Below are positions 16,941 through 26,544 of a stretch of 42,746 nucleotides of DNA, one piece after another. The translations under genes were made by a program, and so were the position numbers. Under the pieces are notes generated by a model. It was not told the origin of the DNA. It did no database searches and saw nothing but the letters and a program-made list of their open reading frames with translations. Origin of the DNA: Ectothiorhodospira magna (lineage in GTDB: Bacteria > Pseudomonadota > Gammaproteobacteria > Ectothiorhodospirales > Ectothiorhodospiraceae); contig NZ_FOFO01000026.1 in the NCBI RefSeq assembly GCF_900110965.1, positions 1-42,746 of the forward strand. The letters run 5' to 3'. Numbering within the stretch: the stretch's first letter is position 1; each line of letters starts with the position of its first letter.

Positions 16941-17867
16941 ATGGCTGATCGACGCTTGCAGGTGTTTTACACGGTGGCGCGATTGTTGTCGTTTACCAAG
17001 GCGGCCGAAGCATTGCACATGACCCAGCCGGCGGTCACCTTTCAGATCCGTCAGCTGGAAGAGCATTTCAACACCCGCCTGTTTGACCGCACCCACAACC
17101 GGGTCAGCCTGACCGAAGCCGGTCGGATTGCCTATGGCTATGCCGAGCGGATCTTTGAAGCCTACGGGGAAATGGACAACGCCATCCGCGAAATCACCGG
17201 CGATGTCACCGGGGCGCTGACCCTGGGGGGGAGTACCACCATTGCCGAGTACATGCTTCCCACCTTGCTGGGCAACTTCAAGCAGAAATACCCGGATGTG
17301 AACCTGCGTCTGAAGGTCTCCAACTCCGAAGGCATCATCGCCATGGTGGAAAACAACGTCATTGACCTGGGGGTGGTGGAGGGGTCGGTGTCCAACCGCC
17401 ATCTGCAGGTAGAAATGTGCCGTCTGGATCAGCTGGTGGTCATTTTACCGCCGGATCATCCCCTGGCAGGGAAAAAGCAGCTGGCCATCGAGGAGATCAT
17501 CCCGTTCCCGTTCATCTGCCGGGAAGAGGGATCAGGTACCCGGGAGGTCATCATGGATTACCTGGCGGCGCGAGCGGTGGATCGCAATGCCCTGACGATC
17601 TGTCTGGAACTGGGGAGCCTTGAGGCCATCAAGGGGGCGGTTGAGGCCGGCATGGGGATATCGATTTTGTCCCGCTCCACCATCGACAAGGAACTGGCCC
17701 TGAAACGTCTGGTGGGGATTCCCCTGGACCCTCCCCTGACCCGTCAGTTTTCCTTCGTGCATCAGCGCCATAAATTTCGCTTGCGGGCGATGGAAGAGCT
17801 GCTGGCCTTTGCCCGGGATTATTGCAACACCCGGTTCACCGCCAAAGAGCCGGGCCTGTCCTCCTGA
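16941..17867 (+). CDS. LysR-family transcriptional regulator
   Basis: A 308-residue LysR regulator. The N-terminal winged helix-turn-helix is clear: FYTVARLLSFTKAAEALHMT, QPAVTFQIRQLEEHFNTRLF and DRTHNRVSLTEAG. The effector-binding domain reads GGSTTIAEYMLPTLLGNFKQ and ENNVIDLGVVEG, then FICREEGSGTREVI, which resembles the CysL/YeiE branch linked in other bacteria to sulfur or selenium metabolism. The target cannot be named: there is no divergent gene with an obvious operator, and the genes downstream are a small ORF and a permease. The start ATG at 16941 is 4 bases after the preceding stop. Confidence 0.88.
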   Translation: MADRRLQVFYTVARLLSFTKAAEALHMTQPAVTFQIRQLEEHFNTRLFDRTHNRVSLTEAGRIAYGYAERIFEAYGEMDNAIREITGDVTGALTLGGSTTIAEYMLPTLLGNFKQKYPDVNLRLKVSNSEGIIAMVENNVIDLGVVEGSVSNRHLQVEMCRLDQLVVILPPDHPLAGKKQLAIEEIIPFPFICREEGSGTREVIMDYLAARAVDRNALTICLELGSLEAIKGAVEAGMGISILSRSTIDKELALKRLVGIPLDPPLTRQFSFVHQRHKFRLRAMEELLAFARDYCNTRFTAKEPGLSS

Positions 17868-18025
17868 TCCAACATTGTGAAAGCAGTTGGCGTTGGGGCG
17901 GCGGTGAACGTCCGCTACGTTTGCAACAGGTCATGATAGAGGGGCGCCCGGCAGTGGCAGTGATTGACGAACTGGAGGCAGTGTTTGCCCGCCATGACCA
18001 GCGTATATGCGAGGCCGTGGAATGA
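17822..18025 (+). CDS. Small hypothetical protein coupled to the AI-2E permease
   Basis: Between the LysR gene and the permease the frame ending at 18025 reads ESSWRWGGGERPLRLQQVMI then EGRPAVAVIDELEAVFARHD, with no stop. Its TGA overlaps the permease ATG (ATGA, 18022-18025), the arrangement of translational coupling, which argues it is real. The start is uncertain. The coordinate given is a TTG inside the end of the LysR gene (67 residues); other possible starts lie just after the LysR stop and would give about 50 residues. I do not recognise the family. Confidence 0.45.
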   Translation: MQHPVHRQRAGPVLLIQHCESSWRWGGGERPLRLQQVMIEGRPAVAVIDELEAVFARHDQRICEAVE

Positions 18026-19119
18026 TTCCGGTCCTGCGGCGCTGGTATGAACGCCATTTTTCCGATCCCCAGGTGGTGATTCTGGCTTTTTTGCTGCTGG
18101 TGGGATTTGCCGTGGTGCTGTTTGCCGGGCGGCTGTTGGCCCCGTTGCTGGCCAGTATCATCATTGCCTATTTGCTGGAGGGGGCCGTGCGGCGTCTGGT
18201 GGTGTGGCGCATTCCCCGTATGGCGGCGGTGACCCTGGTCTTTTTGGTGTTCATGGCGGTGCTGGTGGCCTCCTTGCTGGTGGTGGTGCCGGTGTTGAGC
18301 CAGCAGATTACCCAGTTGGTACGGGAGTTGCCCAATATGGTGGTGCAGGGACAAAACATCCTGCTGCAACTGCCCGAGCGCTATCCCCAGTTCATCACCG
18401 AGGAGCAGGTGCGGGAGATCATGGGGGCCATTCGCGCCGAATCCATCGCCCTGGGCCAGCGGGTGGTCAACCTGACCCTGACCTCGGCCATGCATGCGGT
18501 CACCATCCTGGTGTATCTGGTGATTGTGCCCATCATGGTGTTCTTCCTGCTCAAGGACAAGGAGGCCATTTTGGGCTGGATCACCGGATTTTTGCCCAGA
18601 GACCGGGGCTTGGCCAACGAAGTCTGGGCCGAAGTGAACATGAAGATTGCCAGTTATGTGCGGGGCAAATTCGTGGAAATCCTCATTGTCTGGGCGGTCA
18701 GCTACCTGACGTTCATCTATTTTGATCTCAACTATGCCCTGTTGCTGTCCTTCATGGTGGGCCTGTCGGTCATTATTCCCTACATTGGTGCGGCCCTGGT
18801 CACCATCCCGGTGGCCATGGTGGCCTATTTCCAGTTCGGGGTGAGCAGTGAGTTTGCCTATTTGCTGGTGGCCTATGCAGTGATTCAGTTTCTGGACGGC
18901 AACGTGCTGGTGCCCCTGTTATTTTCTGAAGTGGTGAACCTGCATCCGGTGGCCATTATCACCGCCGTGATCCTGTTCGGGGGGCTGTGGGGATTGTGGG
19001 GGGTCTTTTTTGCCATTCCCCTGGCCACCCTGATTCAGGCGGTGATCCGTTCTTGGCCGCGCCACGGTCATATCCCCGACGTTGAGGCGTTGTCGTCTCC
19101 CGACAGGGAAACAGACTGA
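18022..19119 (+). CDS. AI-2E/PerM-family membrane permease
   Basis: A 365-residue integral membrane protein of the AI-2E family exporter/permease group (PerM, YdgG/TqsA-like). Two or three hydrophobic helices at the N-terminus (VVILAFLLLVGFAVVLFAGR, LASIIIAYLLEGAV) are followed by a soluble segment of about 80 residues, then helices such as VTILVYLVIVPIMVFFLL, and the conserved tail SVIIPYIGAALVTIPVAMVA with LVPLLFSEVVNLHPVAII. Substrates of most members are unknown; autoinducer-2 export is shown for only a few. The start overlaps the preceding small ORF. It converges on phoH with an 8-base gap. Confidence 0.88.
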   Translation: MIPVLRRWYERHFSDPQVVILAFLLLVGFAVVLFAGRLLAPLLASIIIAYLLEGAVRRLVVWRIPRMAAVTLVFLVFMAVLVASLLVVVPVLSQQITQLVRELPNMVVQGQNILLQLPERYPQFITEEQVREIMGAIRAESIALGQRVVNLTLTSAMHAVTILVYLVIVPIMVFFLLKDKEAILGWITGFLPRDRGLANEVWAEVNMKIASYVRGKFVEILIVWAVSYLTFIYFDLNYALLLSFMVGLSVIIPYIGAALVTIPVAMVAYFQFGVSSEFAYLLVAYAVIQFLDGNVLVPLLFSEVVNLHPVAIITAVILFGGLWGLWGVFFAIPLATLIQAVIRSWPRHGHIPDVEALSSPDRETD

Positions 19120-19127
19120 GTCGCGGC

Positions 19128-20525
19128 TTACAGGAATTCGGCGGCAAAATCCGCCAGTCGTGAGCGCTCGCCCCGCTGCAGCAGGACATGACCTCCATGG
19201 GGCCATGCCTTGAAGCGGTCCACCACATAGGTCAGCCCCGAGGTGGTTTCCGTCAGGTAGGGGGTGTCAATCTGTCCCACGTTGCCCAGGCAGACCACCT
19301 TGGTGCCTGGCCCGGCCCGGGTAATCAGGGTCTTCATTTGCTTGGACGTGAGATTCTGGGCCTCATCCAGAATGATGAAGCGATCCAGAAAGGTTCGCCC
19401 GCGCATGAAGTTCAGGGATCGGATCTTGATGCGGCCACCAATCAGGTCCTGGGTCGCTGCCCGCCCCCAGTCGCCGCCGGTTTCCGAGGGGGTGAGCACT
19501 TCCAGATTGTCCATCAGGGCGCCCATCCACGGGGTCATCTTTTCTTCCTCGGTGCCCGGCAGAAAACCAATATCCTCCCCCACCGGCACGGTGACCCGGG
19601 TCATGATGATTTCCCGGTAGCGGTTGTCCTCCAGAGTCTGGGCCAGGCCCGCTGCCAGGGCCAGGAGGGTCTTGCCGGTGCCTGCTGTACCCACCAGGGA
19701 TACAAAATCCACCGCCGGGTCCATGAGCAGGTTCAGGGCGAAATTCTGTTCCCGGTTGCGGGCCTGGATGCCCCAGACCGGGTGTTGGGTTCCGGTATGG
19801 TCCCTGGCTGTTTCCACCAGCGCCGTGGTGTGTTCCCGGTGGCGCACCAGGGCCATGAAATCAGGATCATCTTCCCGGTAAAGGCATTGGTTGGGATGCC
19901 ATTGGGCCACCAGGGGGCCGGTGATGCGCTGGAAGGTGTGACCGCCTTCCAGCCAGGTTTCCAGCTGATGACCAGCGGGAAAATCCGCCGGCAGTTCGAA
20001 GGTGCCCCGGTAGAGCAGGTCCACGTCATCGAGCACCTGATCGTTGTAGTAATCCTCTGCATGGATACCCAGGACTGCCGCCTTGATGCGCAGGTTGATG
20101 TCCTTGGAGACCAGGGTGACGGTGGTCTCTGGCCGCTCTCCCTGCAGGGCCAGGGCAATGCCCAGGATGGTATGGTCCGGGGTGTGACCTGGCAGGCTGG
20201 CGGGCAGGGGGGAGGTCAGGGCGCGGGTCTGGAACAACAGCCGCCCACCACCGCTTTCCTCCATGTGGGCGCCGTTCAGGGGCAGACCCTGAGCAATGCG
20301 GTCATGGTCGGCCCCCGCCATCAGGGCGTCGATGAAGCGGCTGACCTGACGCACATTGCGGGCCACTTCCGAGACCCCCTTCTTGGCCTTGTCCAACTCC
20401 TCCAGGACCACCATGGGCAGGAAGACATCATGTTCCTGGAAACGGAACAGGGCGGCTGGATCATGCATGAGCACGTTGGTATCCAGTACGAACAGGCGTT
20501 TGCCGTGAATGTCCTGTCTGACCAT
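19128..20525 (-). CDS. PhoH-family ATPase with N-terminal PIN domain
   Basis: A 465-residue protein joining a PIN-type ribonuclease domain (residues 1-150: KRLFVLDTNVLMHDPAALFR, FLPMVVLEELDKAKKG, VTLVSKDINLRIKAAVLGI, with the acidic residues of the active site) to a PhoH-type ATPase (Walker A SLVGTAGTGKTLLALAAGLA, Walker B RFIILDEAQNLTSKQMKTLI). This PhoH2/YlaK arrangement is linked in the literature to toxin-like RNA helicase/nuclease activity in mycobacteria; its role in gammaproteobacteria is poorly known. The start at 20525 (MVRQDIHGKR) is chosen over an upstream frame extension that approaches gcvR. It lies 22 bases after gcvR. Confidence 0.9.
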   Translation of the reverse strand: MVRQDIHGKRLFVLDTNVLMHDPAALFRFQEHDVFLPMVVLEELDKAKKGVSEVARNVRQVSRFIDALMAGADHDRIAQGLPLNGAHMEESGGGRLLFQTRALTSPLPASLPGHTPDHTILGIALALQGERPETTVTLVSKDINLRIKAAVLGIHAEDYYNDQVLDDVDLLYRGTFELPADFPAGHQLETWLEGGHTFQRITGPLVAQWHPNQCLYREDDPDFMALVRHREHTTALVETARDHTGTQHPVWGIQARNREQNFALNLLMDPAVDFVSLVGTAGTGKTLLALAAGLAQTLEDNRYREIIMTRVTVPVGEDIGFLPGTEEEKMTPWMGALMDNLEVLTPSETGGDWGRAATQDLIGGRIKIRSLNFMRGRTFLDRFIILDEAQNLTSKQMKTLITRAGPGTKVVCLGNVGQIDTPYLTETTSGLTYVVDRFKAWPHGGHVLLQRGERSRLADFAAEFL

Positions 20526-20547
20526 GATGGATGCTGTCCTGACGGCG

Positions 20548-21102
20548 TTAGCCCTTGACCGGCTCGATGACGCCATCCAGGTTCAGTTCATCGCAGAAAT
20601 CCAGAAAGTCTTCCCGCAGGGAGGCGATGTGTTCCGTGGTGGGAATTTCCACCGACAGATGGGCGTTGAGCATGGGGGTACCGGAATGGGAGGCCACATA
20701 GGCATGGCTGTTCAACTCGCGGATACCCACGGCACGGGCCGTGAAGAACCCCACCAGCTGATGTACGATCCCTGGCTGGTCCAGGGCAATCACGTCCACG
20801 GCATAGGGCAGGCTGGGGCCGGTATTCTGGCGTGGTCCGGTGCGCCGGGAGAGGATTTCCAGCTCTGCCTGCCGCCCCAGGATGGTCAGTGCCCCATCCA
20901 GTTTGCTCAGGGTATTCCAGTTGCCCGATACCAGAATCAGGGCGGCAAAGGTGCCCCCCAGGGCTGACATGTGACTGTCCTGGATGTTGCAGCCGCTTTC
21001 CAGGATCACCCGTGACAGATGCTCCGCCAGACCCGGACGGTCCTCGCCCATGGCGGAAACAACCAGATGTGTGGTGCGGGGGTGTTTGACGGGTTGGGAC
21101 AT
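20548..21102 (-). CDS. gcvR: Glycine cleavage system regulator, GcvR-like ACT protein
   Basis: A 184-residue protein with two ACT domains: THLVVSAMGEDRPGLAEHLS and VDVIALDQPGIVHQLVGFFT, each beginning with the ligand-binding DRPG/DQPG turn. In E. coli, GcvR binds glycine and GcvA to repress the glycine cleavage operon. The gene is divergent from dapA exactly as in E. coli, which supports the assignment. The ATG at 21102 is preferred; a GTG two codons upstream is possible. No gcv genes are in the window. Confidence 0.85.
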   Translation of the reverse strand: MSQPVKHPRTTHLVVSAMGEDRPGLAEHLSRVILESGCNIQDSHMSALGGTFAALILVSGNWNTLSKLDGALTILGRQAELEILSRRTGPRQNTGPSLPYAVDVIALDQPGIVHQLVGFFTARAVGIRELNSHAYVASHSGTPMLNAHLSVEIPTTEHIASLREDFLDFCDELNLDGVIEPVKG

Positions 21103-21282
21103 GATCACGGAGGGGCAATGACGACAAACCCGAAGGGTATCAGTTTCCGGCGGCTACGCCTATCGAGCCGGCTCTGATCTTTCTCGGTATGACAAGATGG
21201 CATATTATCGGCAGGCGCAGGGCGTCCCCGACCATGGGTCGAGGTGAGGCCCAACAGGTTTGCATTTAGCCCGGAGGTTTTG

Positions 21283-22173
21283 ATGTTTCACGGCAGCATG
21301 GTGGCATTGGTCACCCCTATGGAGGAAGACGGCTTTATCTGTGAGTCAGCGCTGGAGCGCCTGGTGGAATTTCATGTCAGCCAGGGGACAGATGCCATTG
21401 TTGCCGTGGGGACCACCGGGGAATCCGCCACCCTGGATGTGGACGAGCATTGTCGGGTGCTACGGTTGGTGGTGGAATTTGCCGCCGGTCGGGTGCCGGT
21501 GATTGCCGGCACCGGCGCCAATTCTACCGCCGAGGCCATCGACCTCACCCGGGTGGCCATGCAGATGGGGGTGGATGCCTGTCTGCTGGTGACCCCTTAC
21601 TACAACAAGCCGACCCAGGAAGGGCTGTACCGGCACTATCGGGCCATTGCCGAGGCTGTGCCCATTCCTCAGATTCTCTACAATGTGCCTGGCCGCACCG
21701 CCGTGGATCTGCTACCAGAGACCGTGGAGCGTCTGGCCAATATTTCCAACATCGTCGGCCTCAAGGAGGCCACCGGCGATCTGGACCGCGCCCGCCTGTT
21801 GCTGGAGCGATGTGGTGACCGGCTTGATCTTTACAGTGGCGATGATGCCACCAGTCTGGAGTTCATGCTGGCGGGGGGCAAGGGGATCATTTCTGTGACC
21901 GCCAATGTGGCTCCCGAGGCCATGCACCGTATGTGTGCCGCCGCACTGGCGGGTGACCGGGCAGCAGCCATCGCAGCTGACGCCCCCGTCAAGGCGCTGC
22001 ATCAGGCCCTGTTTGTGGAATCCAACCCAATTCCAGTGAAATGGGCCTTGCATGACATGGGACTGATCCCGCCGGGCATTCGCCTGCCGCTGACGCCCCT
22101 GTCCGCCGCCCTGCACGCTCCCCTGCGGGAAGCGCTGCAGGCTGCGGGTATACCGTTGGGTTCCTGCCAATGA
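21283..22173 (+). CDS. dapA: 4-Hydroxy-tetrahydrodipicolinate synthase
   Basis: First committed enzyme of lysine and meso-diaminopimelate synthesis, condensing pyruvate with aspartate semialdehyde. The 296-residue TIM barrel shows the family signature [32 protein letters not shown], the catalytic tyrosine in [14 protein letters not shown], and the Schiff-base lysine in [14 protein letters not shown]. The start at 21283 ([10 protein letters not shown]) has GGAGG ahead of it; an open frame upstream is not homologous. The stop overlaps the bamC start. Confidence 0.96.
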   Translation: MFHGSMVALVTPMEEDGFICESALERLVEFHVSQGTDAIVAVGTTGESATLDVDEHCRVLRLVVEFAAGRVPVIAGTGANSTAEAIDLTRVAMQMGVDACLLVTPYYNKPTQEGLYRHYRAIAEAVPIPQILYNVPGRTAVDLLPETVERLANISNIVGLKEATGDLDRARLLLERCGDRLDLYSGDDATSLEFMLAGGKGIISVTANVAPEAMHRMCAAALAGDRAAAIAADAPVKALHQALFVESNPIPVKWALHDMGLIPPGIRLPLTPLSAALHAPLREALQAAGIPLGSCQ

Positions 22174-23306
22174 ACATCATCCCTGTTTCGGTCCCCCCTG
22201 GTTTGCTGTTGCCGGGGGTGATGATCACAGCCCTGCTGCTTTCTGCCTGCGGCACCTTTGCCCCTGGTTCCCGTGCCGGTCAGGACGGGGGTGAAACCCG
22301 TGCTCTGGAAGTGCCGCCGGATCTGGTGGCCCCCGATGTGGACCCCAGTTTCCGTATCCCTGACCGGGTCAGCGCCCTGGATCAAGGCCGGGGGCCTCAG
22401 GGCGCTGCAACCGAGCAGCGGGATGAGGCGGTACTGGTGACCGCAGAACATCTGGTGCTGCGTCGGGAGGGGCATGTGCGCTGGCTGGAGGTGCACAACT
22501 TGCCGCCGGCGGCACTGTGGCCCCGGTTACAGACGTTTTTCCAGGCCCAGGACATGCCCCTGGCCCGGGAAGAGCCCACCCTGGGTATTCTGGAAACCGA
22601 ATGGCTCCAGGCCCGTGCCCATGCCCCGGTGGAGGGAGGCATCCGGCGCCTGTTGAGCCGGGTATTTGGTGATGTCCACGACGCCACCAGCCGGGACCAG
22701 TACCGGCTGCGACTGGAGTCCCAGGGAGAAGGGGGAACCGCCGTGTTTATCAGCCATCGGAGTGTGGCGGAAGTGGCCGAGGGATCGGATGTGGTGCGTT
22801 GGCGCCTGCGTCCTGCCGACCCGGAGGCGGAGGCCGAGATGCTGGTGCGTCTGATGGCCTATCTGGGGTTGGAGCCTGAGCAGGCTGCTGCTGCCCTGAG
22901 GCAGACCCCCGACCTTGCCCCCAATCTGCGACTGACCCCGGTGAACGGGGAAACCGCCCTGGAGATTCGGGGTGAGTTCACGCCAATGTGGCGCCGCCTG
23001 GGCGTATTGCTGGATCGGGCTGCCTTGCTGGTGGATGACCAGGATCGCAGTGAAGGGGTGTATTACGTGACCTTCCGGCCCGAGGCCCATGAGCGCCGGG
23101 GTGGTGTCTTCAGTCGCCTGTTCGGTACCCATGAGGGCGCCAGACTGCGGCCCGATACCCAGTACCAGATTCATGTGCGGCAGGTGGAAGACTGGGTGCA
23201 GGTGATTCCCCGATCCCAGACCGGGGAAGCCTTGTCAGCGGATGAGGCTGCTGCGGTACTGGAGCGGATCGAGCAGGAACTCGATCCCGACAGCAGCCAA
23301 AGGTAG
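22170..23306 (+). CDS. bamC: Outer membrane assembly lipoprotein BamC
   Basis: Lipoprotein of the BAM complex that inserts beta-barrel proteins into the outer membrane. The 378-residue precursor has a signal peptide ending in LLLSACG (lipobox LSAC, lipidated cysteine at residue 27), then the unstructured BamC region ([14 protein letters not shown], the part that contacts BamD), and two helix-grip domains, the second with [14 protein letters not shown] and [15 protein letters not shown]. Its ATG overlaps the dapA stop by 4 bases, the same pair order as in E. coli. It converges on folE2 with a 10-base gap. Confidence 0.92.
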   Translation: MNIIPVSVPPGLLLPGVMITALLLSACGTFAPGSRAGQDGGETRALEVPPDLVAPDVDPSFRIPDRVSALDQGRGPQGAATEQRDEAVLVTAEHLVLRREGHVRWLEVHNLPPAALWPRLQTFFQAQDMPLAREEPTLGILETEWLQARAHAPVEGGIRRLLSRVFGDVHDATSRDQYRLRLESQGEGGTAVFISHRSVAEVAEGSDVVRWRLRPADPEAEAEMLVRLMAYLGLEPEQAAAALRQTPDLAPNLRLTPVNGETALEIRGEFTPMWRRLGVLLDRAALLVDDQDRSEGVYYVTFRPEAHERRGGVFSRLFGTHEGARLRPDTQYQIHVRQVEDWVQVIPRSQTGEALSADEAAAVLERIEQELDPDSSQR

Positions 23307-23316
23307 CGTTGCCTGT

Positions 23317-24135
23317 TTAACGCTCTGCCGTCTTGTCCCGCTCGATCAGGGCATAGGCAGAATGGTTGTGAATGGATTCAAAGTTCTCCGAGGAGACGGA
23401 ATAGGCACTGATCCGGGCGTCGTCATTGAGGCAAATGGCGATGTCCCGCACCAGGTCTTCCACGAACTTGGGATTATCGTAGGCCCGCTCCGTCACGTAT
23501 TTCTCGTCTGGCCGCTTGAGCAGGCCGTAGAGCTCGCAGGAGGCTTGGGATTCCACCAGATCAATGAGTTCCTCCACCCAGACGAACTGTTCCACCTGGG
23601 CATTGACGGTGACGTGGGAACGCTGATTGTGGGCGCCGTACTCGGAGATGCCCTTGGAGCAGGGGCAGAGGCTGGTGACCGGCACCACCACCTGAATGTT
23701 CATGCTGGGTCTGCCGTCACTGATCTTGCCGATGAAGGTGACCTCGTAGTCCATCAGGCTCTGCACGCCGGATACCGGCGCCGCCTTGTTGACGAAGAAG
23801 GGAAAGCGCATCTCGATGTGCCCGGTGGCGGCTTCCAGGCGCTCCGCCATCTCGTGCAGCATGGTCTTGAAGGAGTCCACGGTGATCTCGTATTCGTGGG
23901 TGTTGAGGATCTCCACGAAGCGGGACATGTGGGTGCCCTTGAAGTCTTGGGGCAGGTTCACGTACATGTTGAAGGAGGCCACCGTGTGCTGGTCCTTGCC
24001 GGTGCGGTCCCGCACCCGTACCGGATGGCGGATGTCCTTGATGCCCACCTTGTTGATGGGGATGCGCCGGGTGTCGGCGCTGGACTGCACATCGGGGATG
24101 GCCAAGGTGCGGGCCGGGGAGACGGTTGTGCTCAT
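23317..24135 (-). CDS. folE2: GTP cyclohydrolase FolE2 (type IB)
   Basis: Converts GTP to 7,8-dihydroneopterin triphosphate, feeding folate and, here, probably queuosine synthesis. The 272-residue protein carries the IB-family features [36 protein letters not shown] and the metal-site cysteine in [19 protein letters not shown], with [19 protein letters not shown] near the end. The ATG at 24135 overlaps the queD stop by 4 bases, so the two enzymes of consecutive steps are translationally coupled. In other bacteria FolE2 substitutes for zinc-dependent FolE when zinc is scarce; no Zur site was identified here. Confidence 0.95.
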   Translation of the reverse strand: MSTTVSPARTLAIPDVQSSADTRRIPINKVGIKDIRHPVRVRDRTGKDQHTVASFNMYVNLPQDFKGTHMSRFVEILNTHEYEITVDSFKTMLHEMAERLEAATGHIEMRFPFFVNKAAPVSGVQSLMDYEVTFIGKISDGRPSMNIQVVVPVTSLCPCSKGISEYGAHNQRSHVTVNAQVEQFVWVEELIDLVESQASCELYGLLKRPDEKYVTERAYDNPKFVEDLVRDIAICLNDDARISAYSVSSENFESIHNHSAYALIERDKTAER

Positions 24136-24530
24136 GACGGTGTGTCCTTTGGCGACTCTTCCGTATAGCGGACACAGGCCCGCTCGGTCTCCCACAGGGT
24201 GATGGCGCTGACCCGGACGCCCGGTGCGTTCAGGCGGGCGGCCATCTCATGGAAGAACCAGGCCGCGATATTCTCGGCGGTGGGGTTCACGTCCCGGAAG
24301 GGTGGTAGATCGTTGAGATAGGTGTGATCCAGTTCGCCGGCAATATCTCTTGCCAGCGACTTGATGGTCTTGAAGTCCACGGCCATGCCCAGGGCATCCA
24401 GCACCGTGGCCTCCACTTCGGCTTCCACCTTCCAGTTATGACCATGCAGGCGGGAACAGTTTCCCGGATAATTACGCAGCGTATGTGCCGACGCGAAATC
24501 GGTCAGCACCTTGAGGGTGTATTTGGGCAC
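24132..24530 (-). CDS. queD: 6-Carboxytetrahydropterin synthase
   Basis: Second step of preQ0/queuosine synthesis, from dihydroneopterin triphosphate. The 132-residue PTPS-family protein has the zinc-ligand histidines and catalytic cysteine in [20 protein letters not shown], followed by [25 protein letters not shown] and [22 protein letters not shown] and the substrate-binding glutamate near [13 protein letters not shown]. It starts at a GTG (24528-24530) without a strong ribosome-binding site. Pairing with folE2, its substrate supplier, fits a queuosine role over biopterin synthesis. Confidence 0.92.
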   Translation of the reverse strand: MPKYTLKVLTDFASAHTLRNYPGNCSRLHGHNWKVEAEVEATVLDALGMAVDFKTIKSLARDIAGELDHTYLNDLPPFRDVNPTAENIAAWFFHEMAARLNAPGVRVSAITLWETERACVRYTEESPKDTPS

Positions 24531-24597
24531 GGCGGGCTATTGTCTACCAGTTTTGTCGGATATTACGCGACTGTCATGGGGGGCACAAGCCTGTTGA

Positions 24598-26454
24598 TCA
24601 CAGGCGAGCCTTGATGGCGGCCTCGATGCCCGCCTTGTCCAGTCCCGCATCGGCGAGGAGTTCCTCGCGGGTGCCGTGGCTCTGGAAACGGTCGGGGAGG
24701 CCCAGGTGGAGCAGGCGGGCGGTCACGTCATGGCGTGCCAGACACTCGGCCACGGCACTGCCGGCGCCGCCAGCAACCACATTGTCTTCAATGGTGACAA
24801 TGAGGTCATGGGTACGGGCAGCTTCCAGCACCCGGGTTTCGTCCAGGGGGCGGACAAAACGCATGTTGATCACGGTGGCATCCAGGGTATCGGCCACTTC
24901 CAGGGCCGGGGTGAGCAGGGTGCCGAAGGCCAGGATGGCCACACCCTTGCCCTTGCGCCGGACCTGGGCCTCCCCCAGGGGCAGGGGCAGCAGACCTTCG
25001 TCGATGGCCACGCCGGTGCCCTTGCTGCGGGGGTAACGCACCGCCGCCGGCTGATCCAGCAGATAGCCGGTGGACAGCATGCGGCGGCATTCGTTTTCGT
25101 CGGCGGGGGTCATGATGACCATGCCGGGGATGCAGCGCAGGAAGGATAAATCCAGGTTGCCTGCATGGGTGGGGCCGTCGGGGCCGACCACGCCAGCCCG
25201 ATCGATGGCCAGCAGCACCGGCAGATCCTGCAGCACCACGTCGTGAATCAGCTGGTCATAGGCCCGTTGCAGGAAGGTGGAGTAAATGGCCACCACCGGC
25301 TTCAGACCCTCGCAGGCCATGCCGGCGGCCAGGGTCAGGGCATGCTGTTCGGCAATGCCCACATCGTGGTAACGGTCCGGGTACTTGCAGGCAAAGGCCC
25401 GCATGCCGGAGCCTTCGCACATGGCCGGGGTGATGGCCACCAGCTGCTCGTCGGCGGCGGCCTGATCACATAGCCAGTCGCCGAACACCTGGGTGTAGGT
25501 GGGGGTGCCGCCGCCCTTGCCGTTCTGGATACCCTGTTCCGGGTCGAAACTGCCCACACCGTGATAGGTGCAGGGGTCTTCCTCCGCCGGCCCGTAGCCC
25601 CGGCCCTTGTGGGTGACCACATGGAGCAGCAGCGGCCCGTCCATGGCCTGCAGGTTGCGCAGCATCTTCACCAGTCCCACCACATCGTGACCATCCACGG
25701 GGCCGTAGTAGTTCAGGCCCAGTTCCTCGAACAGGGTGCCCGGAATGATCATGCCCTTGACATGCTCCTCGGCGCGGCGCATGAACTCCCGCATGGGGGG
25801 CATGTGCTCCAGCACCTTCTTGCTGCCTTCCCGCATGGTGGAGTAGATGGGGCCGGACAGCAGGCGGGCCAGATAGCGGTTCATCGCCCCCACATTGGCG
25901 GAGATGGACATGTTGTTGTCATTGAGCACCACCAGCAGGTCGGCCTTTTCATCGCCCGCGTGATTGAGGGCCTCAAAAGCCATGCCGGCGGTCATGGCCC
26001 CATCGCCGATGATGGCCACGGCCTTGCGTTTTTCCCCTTTCTGACGGGCCGCCAGGGCCATGCCCAGGGCCGCGCCGATGGAGGTGCTGGAGTGGCCGAC
26101 GCCAAAGGCGTCATAGGGACTTTCGTCCCGCTTGGGGAAACCGGCCAGGCCACCCTTCTTGCGCAGGGTATGCATGGCATCCCGGCGCCCACTGAGGATC
26201 TTGTGGGTATAGCTTTGGTGCCCCACATCCCAGACCAGGCGGTCTTCCGGGGTGGCAAAGGTGTAGTGCAGGGCGATGGTCAGTTCCACAGTGCCCAGAT
26301 TGGCCGCCAGATGACCGCCGGTACGGGAAACCGATTCCAGCAGGAAGGCACGCAGTTCGTCCGCCAGCACCGGCAGTTCATTGAGCGAACATTGACGCAC
26401 GTCTTCCGGTGAATGGATGCGAGACAGCAAGGGATACGAAGCGGTATGTGTCAT
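24598..26454 (-). CDS. dxs: 1-Deoxy-D-xylulose-5-phosphate synthase
   Basis: Thiamine-diphosphate enzyme that starts the MEP isoprenoid pathway by joining pyruvate and glyceraldehyde-3-phosphate. The 618-residue protein has [36 protein letters not shown], the ThDP motif [20 protein letters not shown] and NDNNMSIS, and the transketolase pyrimidine-binding part [18 protein letters not shown] and [19 protein letters not shown]. It follows ispA in the same direction, the usual gammaproteobacterial pair; together they supply the prenyl chain precursor needed for the quinones made by the men genes. Confidence 0.97.
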   Translation of the reverse strand: MTHTASYPLLSRIHSPEDVRQCSLNELPVLADELRAFLLESVSRTGGHLAANLGTVELTIALHYTFATPEDRLVWDVGHQSYTHKILSGRRDAMHTLRKKGGLAGFPKRDESPYDAFGVGHSSTSIGAALGMALAARQKGEKRKAVAIIGDGAMTAGMAFEALNHAGDEKADLLVVLNDNNMSISANVGAMNRYLARLLSGPIYSTMREGSKKVLEHMPPMREFMRRAEEHVKGMIIPGTLFEELGLNYYGPVDGHDVVGLVKMLRNLQAMDGPLLLHVVTHKGRGYGPAEEDPCTYHGVGSFDPEQGIQNGKGGGTPTYTQVFGDWLCDQAAADEQLVAITPAMCEGSGMRAFACKYPDRYHDVGIAEQHALTLAAGMACEGLKPVVAIYSTFLQRAYDQLIHDVVLQDLPVLLAIDRAGVVGPDGPTHAGNLDLSFLRCIPGMVIMTPADENECRRMLSTGYLLDQPAAVRYPRSKGTGVAIDEGLLPLPLGEAQVRRKGKGVAILAFGTLLTPALEVADTLDATVINMRFVRPLDETRVLEAARTHDLIVTIEDNVVAGGAGSAVAECLARHDVTARLLHLGLPDRFQSHGTREELLADAGLDKAGIEAAIKARL

Positions 26455-26544
26455 TTCGCGGTCGACCGTCCAAAAGTGAGTTATCCGGGGGGCGCCCGGC
26501 CAGGCAAGCCAAAACCTGCAAGGCCGGATGCACCCCAGCGGTAA

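Noticed and set aside
21180-21208. dapA promoter with TATTAT at 21203-21208
   Set aside because: No acceptable -35 at proper spacing, so evidence is too weak for a feature.
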